64,000 nt of DNA from DASYHS01 sp035998295. GTDB lineage: Bacteria > Pseudomonadota > Alphaproteobacteria > Azospirillales > Azospirillaceae. Position 1 is the first letter of the stretch. Every line of letters starts with the position of its first letter. Under the pieces are notes generated by a model. It saw only the letters and a program-made list of their open reading frames with translations, did not search any database and was not told the origin of the DNA. Where the stretch lies: assembly GCF_035998295.1 (NCBI RefSeq), contig NZ_DASYHS010000224.1:1-64000 (forward strand). The letters are read 5' to 3'. This document shows, piece after piece, positions 47,166 to 56,304 of the stretch. The position numbers and the translations under genes are program-made.

Positions 47166-47708
47166 TTGGCCGCTGCCCTGTCGACGTTGGAACGCTTCCT
47201 CATGCGCTGGACCCTGCGCGTCGCGATGCTGCTTCTCGCGCTCATGAGCTGCGTCTCGTTCTACCAGGTCGTGACCCGGTTTCTGTTCGAGCAGCCGTCC
47301 ACCTGGTCCGAGGTCGTCGCGCGCACGCTGAGCATCTGGATGGTCTATCTGGGCGTCGCGGTCGCTTTCCGCACCGGCGCCCTGATGTCCGTCGACTACG
47401 TGATCGAAAGGCTGCGCGGCGGCGCGCGCGCGCTGCTGGTGATGATCATCTTCGGCACGTCGCTCGGCGTTCTCCTCGTCCTGGTCTGGTACGGGATCGA
47501 CATGGCGCAACGCGTCCAGTTCCAGACGCTTGCTGGCGTCTACAATCCGTTCACCGGCCTGCCTCTTTCCATCTCGATCGTCTATGCCGCGGCCCCGACG
47601 GGGGCGGCGCTCGCGATCATCGGCCTGCTCGCACGAACGGTCGAGCAGTTGCGGGAGTCCGTGGGGGCAGGCAAGGTACCGACGAACCGCGAGCTCTTCG
47701 AGATCTGA
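47166..47708 (+). CDS. dctQ: TRAP transporter small membrane subunit
   Basis: 180 residues from a TTG at 47166 with GGAGG upstream. Four membrane segments, with the DctQ-family signature F-Y-Q-V-V-T-R-F and S-E-V-V-A-R-T-L-S-I-W-M-V-Y-L-G-V-A-V-A-F-R near residues 35-75. It bridges the binding protein and the large permease. The next gene starts 10 bases after its stop. Confidence 0.92.
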   Translation: MAAALSTLERFLMRWTLRVAMLLLALMSCVSFYQVVTRFLFEQPSTWSEVVARTLSIWMVYLGVAVAFRTGALMSVDYVIERLRGGARALLVMIIFGTSLGVLLVLVWYGIDMAQRVQFQTLAGVYNPFTGLPLSISIVYAAAPTGAALAIIGLLARTVEQLRESVGAGKVPTNRELFEI

Positions 47709-47718
47709 GGCATCACCG

Positions 47719-48993
47719 ATGACCAGCTTCATGCTCATGGCGATGGTGCTGCTGCTCGCTCTCAGCGTACCCGTCGCCGTCGCCGTCGCTGTCGCCTCGA
47801 TCGGCGGCGTGGCCCTGTTCACTCAGTTGCCCCTGGTCGTCGTCGCCCAGAAGATGGTGACGTCGATCGACAGCTTCCCGCTGATGGCGATCCCCTTCTT
47901 CATCCTGGCCGGCAACCTGATGGAGGCCGGCGGCATATCCAGGCGGCTGGTGGAGTTCGCCAAATCGGTGGTCGGCGGCCTTCAGGGCGGGCTCGCCTGC
48001 TCCTGCGTGCTGACCTGCATGATCTTCGCGTCGGTGTCGGGATCGAGCGTCGCGACGACATTCGCGATCGGCGCCATCATCATCCCCGCCATGCTCGCGC
48101 ACGGGTATCCGCGCGGCTTTGCCGCCTCGCTGCAGGCGACGTCGGCGGAGCTGGGCGTCATCATCCCCCCCTCCATTCCGATGATCCTCTACGGCGTTTC
48201 GGCCGAGGTCTCGATCGGCGAACTGTTCATCGCCGGCATCGGTCCGGGCATCCTGATCGGCGTCGCGCTGACGCTGTACGTCTACATCACCTGCCGGGTG
48301 AAAGGCTGGGGCCGCGAGGATCGCGAGGGCAAGCTCGGCATTCTGCCGGCAGCCAAGCATGCGAGCCTGGCGCTGCTGATGCCGGTCATCATCATCGGCG
48401 GCATCTACCAGGGCGTGTTCACGCCCACCGAGGCATCGGTCGTCGCGGTCTTCTATGCGCTGCTGGTCGGCATGGGCATCTACCGCACGATCGGTATCGC
48501 CGATCTCGGGCCGGTGCTCCGCAAATCCGTCATCTCCTCCGCCATCATCATGTTCATCATCGCCGCGGCGGGCCTGTTCAGCTTTCTGATCACCCAAGCC
48601 GGCGTGCCGGCTATTGCCGGGCAGTGGATCTCGAGCGTCATCAGTGCCGATTGGCAGTTCCTGCTGGCGGTCAACGTGTTCCTGTTCCTCGTCGGCATGT
48701 TCATCGAAACCTCGGCGGCGATCATCGTGCTGGCGCCGATACTGGCGCCGGTCGCCATCCATTTCGGTGTCGATCCCGTTCATTTCGGCCTGATCATGAT
48801 CGTGAACCTCGCGATGGGCATGATCACGCCGCCTTTCGGCGTCAATCTCTTCGCCGCCTGCCAGGTCGGCAATATCGGGCTGGACCGTGTCATCTCCCAT
48901 CTGGTCCCGTTCGTGCTCGTGATCGTGGGCTGCCTGGCGATCATCACGTATTTCCCGTCGGTCTCCCTGTTCTTCCGGAATCTCGTCTACTGA
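47719..48993 (+). CDS. dctM: TRAP transporter large permease
   Basis: 424 residues, ATG at 47719. About 12 membrane segments, the DctM pattern P-L-M-A-I-P-F-F-I-L-A-G-N-L-M near residue 53, G-S-S-V-A-T-T-F-A-I-G, S-A-E-L-G-V-I-I-P-P-S-I-P and M-G-M-I-T-P-P-F-G-V-N near 370. It is the sodium-coupled translocation channel of the DctPQM system. It ends the operon. Confidence 0.93.
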   Translation: MTSFMLMAMVLLLALSVPVAVAVAVASIGGVALFTQLPLVVVAQKMVTSIDSFPLMAIPFFILAGNLMEAGGISRRLVEFAKSVVGGLQGGLACSCVLTCMIFASVSGSSVATTFAIGAIIIPAMLAHGYPRGFAASLQATSAELGVIIPPSIPMILYGVSAEVSIGELFIAGIGPGILIGVALTLYVYITCRVKGWGREDREGKLGILPAAKHASLALLMPVIIIGGIYQGVFTPTEASVVAVFYALLVGMGIYRTIGIADLGPVLRKSVISSAIIMFIIAAAGLFSFLITQAGVPAIAGQWISSVISADWQFLLAVNVFLFLVGMFIETSAAIIVLAPILAPVAIHFGVDPVHFGLIMIVNLAMGMITPPFGVNLFAACQVGNIGLDRVISHLVPFVLVIVGCLAIITYFPSVSLFFRNLVY

Positions 48994-49476
48994 CGACGGC
49001 GCGGCGTCCGCCGCGCCGCCTTGCCGCTGGACACCCTGCCGCTGGCGGGCTCCAGCGTGCCGGGTGCCTTGGCGCCCGGACGCGAACCATGGGCGCCTTC
49101 GCGCCCGGACGCGAATCATGTCCGCTTGGCAACCTGTCTCCGTTCATATGAACTTGACATAATGGGTTGCGCAGAGAGTATGATTGTTTCTGTGAAATTG
49201 CTGCAATAGTACTCTCTTAAGAAGGGTTCCGGCAGCGTCGCATCGGGGAGCGTGGCAACACGAAGATGCGCCGCGCCGTTCGGGCGCCTACCCGAGCGGA
49301 ATCTGAAGATGCGCGCTTCGGCCCCGTGCCTCCGGCATCGGGATGCCGAAGCCCGGCAAGTCTCGTGCCGTGACTGCAAGTCAAGACGGTCGCCGTTGGA
49401 AACGACGGGCGGCACCGCTTCCGTTCGGCCAGGGATCGGGCGTGGGACGGGTCGCCCGCAGATGCGGAGAATCGAC
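48994..49476. promoter_or_regulatory. Intergenic region with palindrome and possible promoter
   Basis: 483 bases. GCGCCCGGACGCGAA occurs twice (49072-49086 and 49101-49115). A perfect 12-base palindrome GTTCATATGAAC (49142-49153) directly precedes TTGACA (49154-49159); TATGAT follows at 49179-49184 (19-base spacing), giving a promoter with an adjoining operator-like dyad for the DUF3892/ilvC/trpEG direction. The remainder has no gene I can support. Confidence 0.45.
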
Positions 49477-49779
49477 ATGCAGGCTCATCGAGTGACGTGG
49501 ATTGCAAGGCGCCACAGAGGCGCCGCCGCCGAAATCACCCATCTCGGCGGCAACAACTGGGTTCTGTCCAGCCGCGAAGTCGCCGCACGCATCAGAGCAG
49601 GCATGGATGCCTGCGGAGACGTCTTCATCGTCGAGGATGCCGGCGAGACCGCGCTCGTCCAGGTCGAACGCGACCGGCGAGGCGACCCGCAGCTCAAGAC
49701 CGTCGTCGGCGGCGTGCCGACCGACCATCTGCACCGGCTGCCATGCCGGTCGGCCCCTCGGGTGGAGCAGGCCAGCTGA
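49477..49779 (+). CDS. Small DUF3892-like protein
   Basis: 100 residues from the ATG at 49477 (GGAG upstream; an ATG at 49462 adds five residues). The pattern I-T-H-L-G-G-N-N-W-V-L-S-S-R-E-V-A-A-R-I and the C-terminal L-K-T-V-V-G-G-V-P-T-D-H-L-H-R-L-P match the small DUF3892 proteins, whose role is unknown. It precedes ilvC by 72 bases. Confidence 0.65.
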   Translation: MQAHRVTWIARRHRGAAAEITHLGGNNWVLSSREVAARIRAGMDACGDVFIVEDAGETALVQVERDRRGDPQLKTVVGGVPTDHLHRLPCRSAPRVEQAS

Positions 49780-49851
49780 CGGAATTGTAACCACGCTGAA
49801 ATTTTTCACCCATGCCGGCTGCCGGCCGGCTCCAGAAGGACTGGTAGCCCC

Positions 49852-50859
49852 ATGCGTGTCTATTACGATCGCGATGCGGACGTGAATGTGATCAAGGGCA
49901 GGAAAGTCGCCATCCTCGGCTACGGCAACCAAGGCCGGGCGCATGCGCAGAACCTGCGCGACAGCGGCGTGCGAGAGGTGGCGGTGGCGCTGCGACCGGG
50001 CTCGGCAGCGGCTGAAGGAGCCGCATCGGCCAACCTCGCCGTGATGACGCCGGCCGAGGCGGCGGGCTGGGCCGACGTGCTGATGATTCTGATCCCCGAC
50101 GAGTTGCAGGCGAAAGTCTACGCGGAGGAGATCGCCCCCAACCTGAAGGACGGGGCGGCGCTGGCCTTCGCCCACGGCTTCAACATCCATTTCCGCCTGA
50201 TCGAGCCGCGGCCCGAGGTCGACGTATTCATGATCGCGCCGAAGGGGCCTGGACACACGGTCCGCTCGGAATACCTGCGCGGCGCCGGGGTACCGTGCCT
50301 GGTCGCGGTGGATCGCGACGCATCGGGCAACGCGCTTGAGATCGCGCTGTCCTATGCGTCGGCGATCGGCGGCGGTCGCGCGGGCGTGATCGAGACGACT
50401 TTCAAGGAAGAGTGCGAGACCGACCTTTTCGGCGAGCAGACGGTGCTGTGCGCCGGTCTCAACGAATTGATCCTGTCGGCCTTCGAGACCTTGGTCGAAG
50501 GCGGATATGCACCGGAAATGGCCTATTTCGAATGCCTGCACGAGGTGAAGCTGGTCGTCGATCTCCTGTATGAGCGCGGCATGGCGAGAACCCGCCGGGC
50601 CTGCTCCAACACTGCCGAGTACGGCGACTATACCCGCGGCCGCCGCCTGATCGGCCCGGGCGTGCGCCAGGAGATGAAGCGCATCCTCGAGGAGATCCAG
50701 TCCGGCAGTTTCGCTCGCGAATGGGTACTCGAGAACGCCGCCGGGCAAGCCAGTTTCAAGGCGATGCGCCGCCGTGCCGCCGAGCACCCGATCGAGGAGG
50801 TCGGCGAACGGCTGCGGGCGATGATGCCATGGATCGCGGAAAACGCGCCGAAGGCGTGA
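49852..50859 (+). CDS. ilvC: Ketol-acid reductoisomerase
   Basis: 335 residues, class I KARI. NADPH site G-Y-G-N-Q-G-R-A-H-A near residue 24 and A-L-R-P-G-S near 47; catalytic H-G in A-H-G-F-N-I-H-F near 107; metal ligands in K-E-E-C-E-T-D-L-F-G-E near 185 and E-C-L-H-E-V near 223. It makes the 2,3-dihydroxy acids used by IlvD. It differs from the usual alphaproteobacterial G-S-Q-G-H and sits away from ilvBH, upstream of trpEG, so it may be a second copy. Gap to trpEG is 37 bases. Confidence 0.93.
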   Translation: MRVYYDRDADVNVIKGRKVAILGYGNQGRAHAQNLRDSGVREVAVALRPGSAAAEGAASANLAVMTPAEAAGWADVLMILIPDELQAKVYAEEIAPNLKDGAALAFAHGFNIHFRLIEPRPEVDVFMIAPKGPGHTVRSEYLRGAGVPCLVAVDRDASGNALEIALSYASAIGGGRAGVIETTFKEECETDLFGEQTVLCAGLNELILSAFETLVEGGYAPEMAYFECLHEVKLVVDLLYERGMARTRRACSNTAEYGDYTRGRRLIGPGVRQEMKRILEEIQSGSFAREWVLENAAGQASFKAMRRRAAEHPIEEVGERLRAMMPWIAENAPKA

Positions 50860-50896
50860 ACCGCGCTCCGCTCCTTCACCGCAACTGGGGGCGTTC

Positions 50897-53110
50897 ATGA
50901 CGGAATCCTTCGCCTATGAGACCGCCGGGAACATCCAGGTGACCCGGACCGCGACCGAGCTCACCTTCGCCGGCGCCCTCGACGGCATCATGCGGGCGCT
51001 CGACGAGCATTGCGGCGTCCTGCTCGGCAGCGACTACGAGTATCCCAACCGTTACGGCCGGTGGGCGATGGGTTTCATCGACCCGCCGCTCCACCTGACG
51101 ACGCGAGCGGGCCGCTTCGTGCTGTCGGCGGCCAACGAGCGCGGGCAGGTGCTGCTCGCGGCCCTGCGCCCCGCGATCGTTTCACATCCCCATGTCGGGC
51201 GTGCAACCGTCGGCGCCACCGCGATCGAGGGCGAAGTGATCGCGCCGACGGCACCGTTCGACGAGGCCGCACGCACGCGCCAGCCCTCGGTGTTCAGCGT
51301 CCTGCGCACCGTGCTCGCGGTTTTCGCCAGTCCGGAAGATCAGCATCTCGGGCTGTACGGTGCGTTCGGCTACGATCTGATCTACCAGGTGGAGCCGATC
51401 GGCGGGCTGCGGGACAGGCCGGACGATCAGCGCGACTATGCCGGCTACCTGCCGGACAGCCTCGTCGTGGTCGACCACCAGCGCCAGCGTGCGATCCGCT
51501 ACGACTATGATTTCGCCGTCGAAGGCCGGTCGACGGCCGGCCTGCCGCGTACCGGTCCGGTACGGGACTACCGTGGCCGGATGCCGCGCACCCTGCCCGG
51601 TCCCGGCGATTTCCAGCCCGGCGAGTATGCGGCCCTGGTCGAGCAGGCACAGGCGTTCTTCCAGCGGGGCGACCTGTTCGAGGTCGTGCCGAGCCGCAGC
51701 ATCTACGAACCGTGCGATGCCGCCCCCTCGGTCCTGTTCGATACGTTGCGCCGCATCAACCCCAGCCCCTACACCTTCCTGCTCAACCTCGACGGCGAAT
51801 ATCTCGTCGGCGCCTCGCCCGAGATCTTCGTCCGCGTCACCGGCAGCCGGGTCGAGACCTGCCCGATCAGCGGCACGATCCAGCGCGGCCGCGACGCGAT
51901 CGAGGACGCCGAGCACATCCGGACCCTGCTCAACTCGCGCAAGGACGAGGCCGAGCTGACGATGTGCACCGACGTCGACCGCAACGACAAGAGCCGGGTC
52001 TGCCTGCCCGGCTCGGTGCGGGTGATCGGGCGGCGGCAGATCGAGCTGTACAGTCACCTGATCCACACCGTCGACCACGTGGAAGGAACGTTGTCGCCGG
52101 ACTGCGACGCACTGGACGCTTTCCTGTCCCATGCCTGGGCGGTGACGGTGACGGGGGCACCCAAGCGCGCGGCGATCTCGTTCATCGAGCGCCACGAGCG
52201 CACGGCGCGGCGCTGGTACGGCGGGGCGGTCGGCTGGCTCGGCTTCGACGGCAACGTCAACACCGGACTGACCCTGCGAACGATCCGCCTCAAGGACCGG
52301 ACCGCGGAAATCCGGGTCGGAGCGACGCTGCTCGCCGATTCGGACCCCGTGGCCGAGGAGGAGGAAACGACGACCAAGGCGAAGGCGCTGCGCGCGACGC
52401 TGGCGGCGGTCCGCGCCGGCCCCGGCACGGTCCGGCGCCCACCGCCCTGGCTCGGCGTGGAGGCGCATCGCGGCAAGCGCATCCTGATGGTCGACTGCGA
52501 GGACAGCTTCGTTCACACGCTGGCGAGCTATTTCCGGGCGACCGGGGCATCGATGGCGGTACTCCGGCACGACGTCGTACAGGGCGCGCTCGCCGGAGAG
52601 GAATGGGACCTCGCGGTCTTCTCGCCGGGCCCGGGCAACCCGTCGGAGTTCGGCGTCCCGGACGGGATTCGAGCCTGCGTCGATCGCGGCATCCCGGTAT
52701 TCGGGGTATGCCTGGGCATGCAGGGAATTGCCGAGGCGTTCGGCGGAACGCTCGGCGTCATGCCGGTACCCCAACACGGCAAACCGGCGGAAATCGAGAT
52801 CAGCGACCATAGGATGCTGTTCGCAGGCCTCCCCGAGCGCTTCACCGTCGGCCGCTACCACTCGCTCCAGGCCGACCCGACGACGCTGCCGTCGGTCCTT
52901 TTGCCGACCGCCCGCTCGCGCGACGGGGTCATCATGGCGCTCGAGCACGAGCACCTGCCTGTCGCGGGCGTGCAGTTCCACCCCGAGTCGATCATGACCG
53001 CCGCGGACGACATCGGCTATCGCATCATTGCCAACGTCATGTCCGGCCTTGCGCGCCGAAACCCGGCGGAACGCACGCGGGACCGGGACATGCCCGCATG
53101 CCAGGCTTGA
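50897..53110 (+). CDS. trpEG: Fused anthranilate synthase TrpE-TrpG
   Basis: 737 residues. The N-terminal about 520 residues are TrpE: F-F-Q-R-G-D-L-F-E-V-V-P-S near 250, R-I-N-P-S-P-Y-T-F near 285, E-T-C-P-I-S-G-T-I-Q-R-G near 320 and D-V-D-R-N-D-K-S-R-V-C near 355. The C-terminal about 200 residues are a class I glutamine amidotransferase with the nucleophile in F-G-V-C-L-G-M-Q-G and H-P-E-S. It converts chorismate and glutamine to anthranilate. The single-chain form is typical of Azospirillum, Rhizobium and relatives. Co-orientation with ilvC suggests a shared transcript. Confidence 0.95.
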   Translation: MTESFAYETAGNIQVTRTATELTFAGALDGIMRALDEHCGVLLGSDYEYPNRYGRWAMGFIDPPLHLTTRAGRFVLSAANERGQVLLAALRPAIVSHPHVGRATVGATAIEGEVIAPTAPFDEAARTRQPSVFSVLRTVLAVFASPEDQHLGLYGAFGYDLIYQVEPIGGLRDRPDDQRDYAGYLPDSLVVVDHQRQRAIRYDYDFAVEGRSTAGLPRTGPVRDYRGRMPRTLPGPGDFQPGEYAALVEQAQAFFQRGDLFEVVPSRSIYEPCDAAPSVLFDTLRRINPSPYTFLLNLDGEYLVGASPEIFVRVTGSRVETCPISGTIQRGRDAIEDAEHIRTLLNSRKDEAELTMCTDVDRNDKSRVCLPGSVRVIGRRQIELYSHLIHTVDHVEGTLSPDCDALDAFLSHAWAVTVTGAPKRAAISFIERHERTARRWYGGAVGWLGFDGNVNTGLTLRTIRLKDRTAEIRVGATLLADSDPVAEEEETTTKAKALRATLAAVRAGPGTVRRPPPWLGVEAHRGKRILMVDCEDSFVHTLASYFRATGASMAVLRHDVVQGALAGEEWDLAVFSPGPGNPSEFGVPDGIRACVDRGIPVFGVCLGMQGIAEAFGGTLGVMPVPQHGKPAEIEISDHRMLFAGLPERFTVGRYHSLQADPTTLPSVLLPTARSRDGVIMALEHEHLPVAGVQFHPESIMTAADDIGYRIIANVMSGLARRNPAERTRDRDMPACQA

Positions 53111-53215
53111 GCGGGCCTTCGGGGGTCGCCCGCATCGGGCCGGTTTCACCCGCGTCGTAGGCGGCGTCGAGAAAGTTGTGGCTTGACGCCGAGCCCGCCA
53201 GGATGGACCAACGTC

Positions 53216-53242
53216 GTGACGGATGCCGTGGGCATCCGTCAC
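53216..53242. promoter_or_regulatory. Perfect 12-bp inverted repeat before the desuccinylase-like gene
   Basis: GTGACGGATGCC, GTG loop, GGCATCCGTCAC. It lies 27 bases before the start codon, so it could be an operator, a leader hairpin, or a terminator for trpEG read-through; no T-tract follows (CTTTGTCC). Confidence 0.5.
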
Positions 53243-53268
53243 CTTTGTCCGCCGGCGGGAGCACGCCC

Positions 53269-54402
53269 ATGAAGTCCACGATCGAGATCCCGCTTCCGGC
53301 GGCCGGCCTCGGCACTCGCCGGGCGCTGACGCTGCACCGCTACGGTGCTCCGGACCGGCGTCCGCACGTCCATCTCCAGGCGGCCCTGCATGCGGACGAA
53401 CTGCCGGGCGCGCTGGTGCTGCACCATCTGATGCGGCTGCTGGACGATGCGGATGCCCGGGGAAAGGTCGTGGGCGGGATCACGGTCCTGCCGGTCGCCA
53501 ACCCGATCGGCCTCGACCAGCACCTGATGGCGCATCACGTCGGGCGTTTCGAACTGGCGAACGGGCGCAATTTCAACCGCCACTTCCCCAACCACGACGA
53601 AGCGGCCGCCGCCTGGCTGGACGGCCGGCTCGGCAGCGACGCCGCCGCCAACGTCGTCCTGGTGCGCGAGGCGCTGCGCGCCTGCTGGGAGGCGGCCGGC
53701 GGCGACGCCGTGGACGAGGGCGAGCATCTACGCCGGACGCTCTACGGGCTCGGGCTCGGTGCCGACATCGTGCTCGACCTGCATTGCGACAATCAGGCCG
53801 TCATGCATGTCTACACCAGCACCGCCTGCTGGCCCGACGCCGACGACCTCACCCGCCAGCTCGGGGCGGAAGCCGTGCTGCTGGCCGAGGTGTCGGGCGG
53901 CGACCCCTTCGACGAGGCGTTCTCCAGGCCTTGGGTCGCCTTGTCGAAGCGCTTCGGCCCCCGGCAGCCCATTGCGCAAGGCTGCCTGTCGGCAACGGTC
54001 GAGCTGCGCGGCGAAAGCGACGTGCGCGACGATCTGGCCGAAGCGGATGCGCTGAACCTGTTCCGTTTCCTGCAGCGGCGCGGCGCGGTGGCCGGCGATC
54101 CGGGACCGCTACCCGATGCCCGGTGCGAGGCCAGCCCCCTCGAAGGCGTCGACACGGTGCGCTCGCCGGTCGCCGGCGTGCTGAGCTTCGTTGCCGAGCC
54201 GGGGGCGAAAATCCGGGCGGGCGACGTGGTCGGCCACGTCACGGAGCCCATGACGGGCGCGCGCTCGGCGCTTGCGAGCCGCACCGACGGCATCCTGTTC
54301 GCGCGCGTGGCGACGCGCCTCGCCCGGCCGGGGGACGTCGTGTGCAAGGTGGCGGGCGCGGTCCCGCTGGCGGGCCGCTCGGGCAAACTGCTTACGGACT
54401 GA
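53269..54402 (+). CDS. Succinylglutamate desuccinylase/aspartoacylase-family protein
   Basis: 377 residues from the ATG at 53269. M14-like zinc deacylase of the AstE/AspA family: zinc ligands in H41-A-D-E44 and in D-L-H-C-D near residue 172; N-R-H-F-P near 103 for substrate binding; the C-terminal 60 residues form a biotinyl-like barrel (V-R-S-P-V-A-G-V-L). It most likely performs the last arginine succinyltransferase step, releasing succinate from succinylglutamate, but it is closer to the predicted-deacylase branch than to classical AstE. It forms an operon with the Lrp regulator five bases later. Confidence 0.8.
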   Translation: MKSTIEIPLPAAGLGTRRALTLHRYGAPDRRPHVHLQAALHADELPGALVLHHLMRLLDDADARGKVVGGITVLPVANPIGLDQHLMAHHVGRFELANGRNFNRHFPNHDEAAAAWLDGRLGSDAAANVVLVREALRACWEAAGGDAVDEGEHLRRTLYGLGLGADIVLDLHCDNQAVMHVYTSTACWPDADDLTRQLGAEAVLLAEVSGGDPFDEAFSRPWVALSKRFGPRQPIAQGCLSATVELRGESDVRDDLAEADALNLFRFLQRRGAVAGDPGPLPDARCEASPLEGVDTVRSPVAGVLSFVAEPGAKIRAGDVVGHVTEPMTGARSALASRTDGILFARVATRLARPGDVVCKVAGAVPLAGRSGKLLTD

Positions 54403-54407
54403 GCACG

Positions 54408-54902
54408 ATGGCCGGCACGTTCCGGCTCGACCGGACCAATCTCAAGATCCTCCAGGCGCTGCAGACCCAGGCGCGGATCACCAACCTTGCGCTCGCCCGC
54501 CTGGTCAACCTTTCGCCGAGCCCCTGCCTGGAGCGGGTGAAGCGGCTGGAAGCGTCGGGCTGCATCCGCCGCTACCGTACCGACATCGACCTGGACCTCA
54601 TCTGCTCCAACGTGCGGGTCTTCGCCGAAGTGACGCTGGAGAACCACCGGCCGGAGGATTTCCGCCGATTTGCCGAGGCGATCCGCGCCATTCCCGAGAT
54701 CGTCGCCGCGTACAAGATCAGCGGCCCCTTCGACTACACGCTCAGCATCGTCTGTCGTGACATCCGGCACTATTACGAGCTGTCGGAACGGATCATCGAC
54801 TCCGGGCTCGGCGTCGCCAAGTTCGTCGGGCACGTCGTACTGGAGCGGACGAAGGCTTTCGCGGGATATCCGCTGGACAAGCTGGTCGAGCCGGAGGCGT
54901 AG
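54408..54902 (+). CDS. Lrp/AsnC-family regulator
   Basis: 164 residues from the ATG at 54408. Winged helix-turn-helix (D-R-T-N-L-K-I-L-Q-A-L-Q ... A-R-L-V-N-L-S-P-S-P-C-L-E-R-V-K-R-L) and RAM domain (I-S-G-P-F-D-Y-T-L-S-I-V). It sits between the desuccinylase-like gene and the convergent astB-astD-astA operon, so it probably controls arginine/succinylarginine catabolism in response to an amino acid. It is unrelated in detail to the Lrp protein at 1900-2364. Confidence 0.88.
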   Translation: MAGTFRLDRTNLKILQALQTQARITNLALARLVNLSPSPCLERVKRLEASGCIRRYRTDIDLDLICSNVRVFAEVTLENHRPEDFRRFAEAIRAIPEIVAAYKISGPFDYTLSIVCRDIRHYYELSERIIDSGLGVAKFVGHVVLERTKAFAGYPLDKLVEPEA

Positions 54903-54957
54903 CACGACCCCGCCGCGTATCCGCCGCGCCAGGACGGGAAGCCGTCGAACGGTCCCG

Positions 54958-56304
54958 TCATTCCCGCTGGAAATCGTAGACCGGCCCCAGTTCCAGGATG
55001 CCCGTCAACTCGTCCAGCGCGACCCGGCCCTCCGTCAGCAGCGCCGGGTCGCGCAGGTCGTCGGCTTCCAGCCGGTCGCGGTAGTGCCGGTCGATCCAGC
55101 CGGCGAGCCGGGCATGCAACGCGTCGTCCAGGAACACGGCTCCGTTCGCCGCCGCCCGGTCCGCCTCGTTCAGCACGACCCGCAGGCGCAGGCAGGCCGG
55201 GCCGCCGCCATTGCGCATGCTCTGGCGCAGGTCGAAATGCAAGGCCTCGCGGATCGGACCGCCCGATGCCAGCAGCCCTTCCAGATAGGCTGCGACGCTC
55301 GGCTCCTCCCTGCTCTCCTCCGGCAGGACCAGGACCATGCCGGTCCCGTCCGGCAGGGTCAGGAGCTGGGAATTGAAGAGGTAGCTGCGGATCGCCGCCT
55401 CCACCGGCACCGCCGCCGCCGGCACCTCGACGACGGTCAGTTCGGCCTGGTCCGCGAGCTTGCGCCGCACCTCCTCGACGACGCCGGGCGTATCGACGAA
55501 GGCCCCCTCGTAGTGGAACAGCACGGGGCCGTTGCCGATCGCGACGACGTCGTTGTGGAAGGCGCCGGCATCGATCAGGTCCGGGTTCTGCTGGGCGAAC
55601 ACCGCGCGTTCCGCCCCGATGCCGTGGCGCCGCGCGACCGCGGCCGAGGCCTCCAGCGTCTGGCGGGCCGGGAAGCGCTTCGGCTTGGACTGCCCAGCGC
55701 CGAAGGCGCGCCGGCCGTAGACGAACAGCTCGACCCCCGGGTCACCATGGCCGGCGCACAGGCGCGTGTGGTTCGCGGCCCCCTCGTCCCCGAAGGCTTC
55801 CAGGGCCGGCAACGGCGGATGATGCGCGAAGCGGCGCTCGTCCGCGAAGACCGACCGCAGGATCCGCGCCGTCACCGGCGCCTCGATCGCCCGATGGACC
55901 ATCGCCGCGAGGTTGGCAGGCGTGACATGCAGCCGCCCGTCGGCCGTGTCGGCGGCGGGCGACACGGTCGCGGCGTTCGCGGCCCACATCGCGGAAGCCG
56001 AAGAACATGCCAGCACCAGATTCGGATCGGCCCGCCACGCCGCCTCGACCACCGCCGCATCGGCACCGGCAAAGCCCAAGGCGCGCAATACCGGCACGAA
56101 GGGCCGCTCATGCGGCGGCAACACGGCCTGCGCGAAGCCCCGGTCGGCCAGCGCCTTCATCTTCGCCAGCCCCTGGCGCGCCGCCGCGCGCGGGTTGGAG
56201 ACGCTGCGCGCGTTCCCTGCCGAAGCGACGTTGCCGTAGGACAGGCCCGCGTAGTTGTGGGTCGGGCCGGACAATCCGTCGAAGTTCACCTCCTGCGCGG
56301 TCAC
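54958..56304 (-). CDS. astB: N-succinylarginine dihydrolase
   Basis: 448 residues (E. coli AstB is 447) from a GTG at 56304 overlapping the astD stop as GTGA, with AAAGGAG upstream. Guanidinase fold: E-V-N-F-D-G-L-S-G-P-T-H-N-Y-A-G-L-S-Y-G-N near the start, A-N-A-A-T-V-S-P and the His/Cys region N-G-G-G-P-A-C-L-R-L. It converts succinylarginine to succinylornithine, CO2 and ammonia. Last gene of the operon. Confidence 0.94.
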   Translation of the reverse strand: MTAQEVNFDGLSGPTHNYAGLSYGNVASAGNARSVSNPRAAARQGLAKMKALADRGFAQAVLPPHERPFVPVLRALGFAGADAAVVEAAWRADPNLVLACSSASAMWAANAATVSPAADTADGRLHVTPANLAAMVHRAIEAPVTARILRSVFADERRFAHHPPLPALEAFGDEGAANHTRLCAGHGDPGVELFVYGRRAFGAGQSKPKRFPARQTLEASAAVARRHGIGAERAVFAQQNPDLIDAGAFHNDVVAIGNGPVLFHYEGAFVDTPGVVEEVRRKLADQAELTVVEVPAAAVPVEAAIRSYLFNSQLLTLPDGTGMVLVLPEESREEPSVAAYLEGLLASGGPIREALHFDLRQSMRNGGGPACLRLRVVLNEADRAAANGAVFLDDALHARLAGWIDRHYRDRLEADDLRDPALLTEGRVALDELTGILELGPVYDFQRE

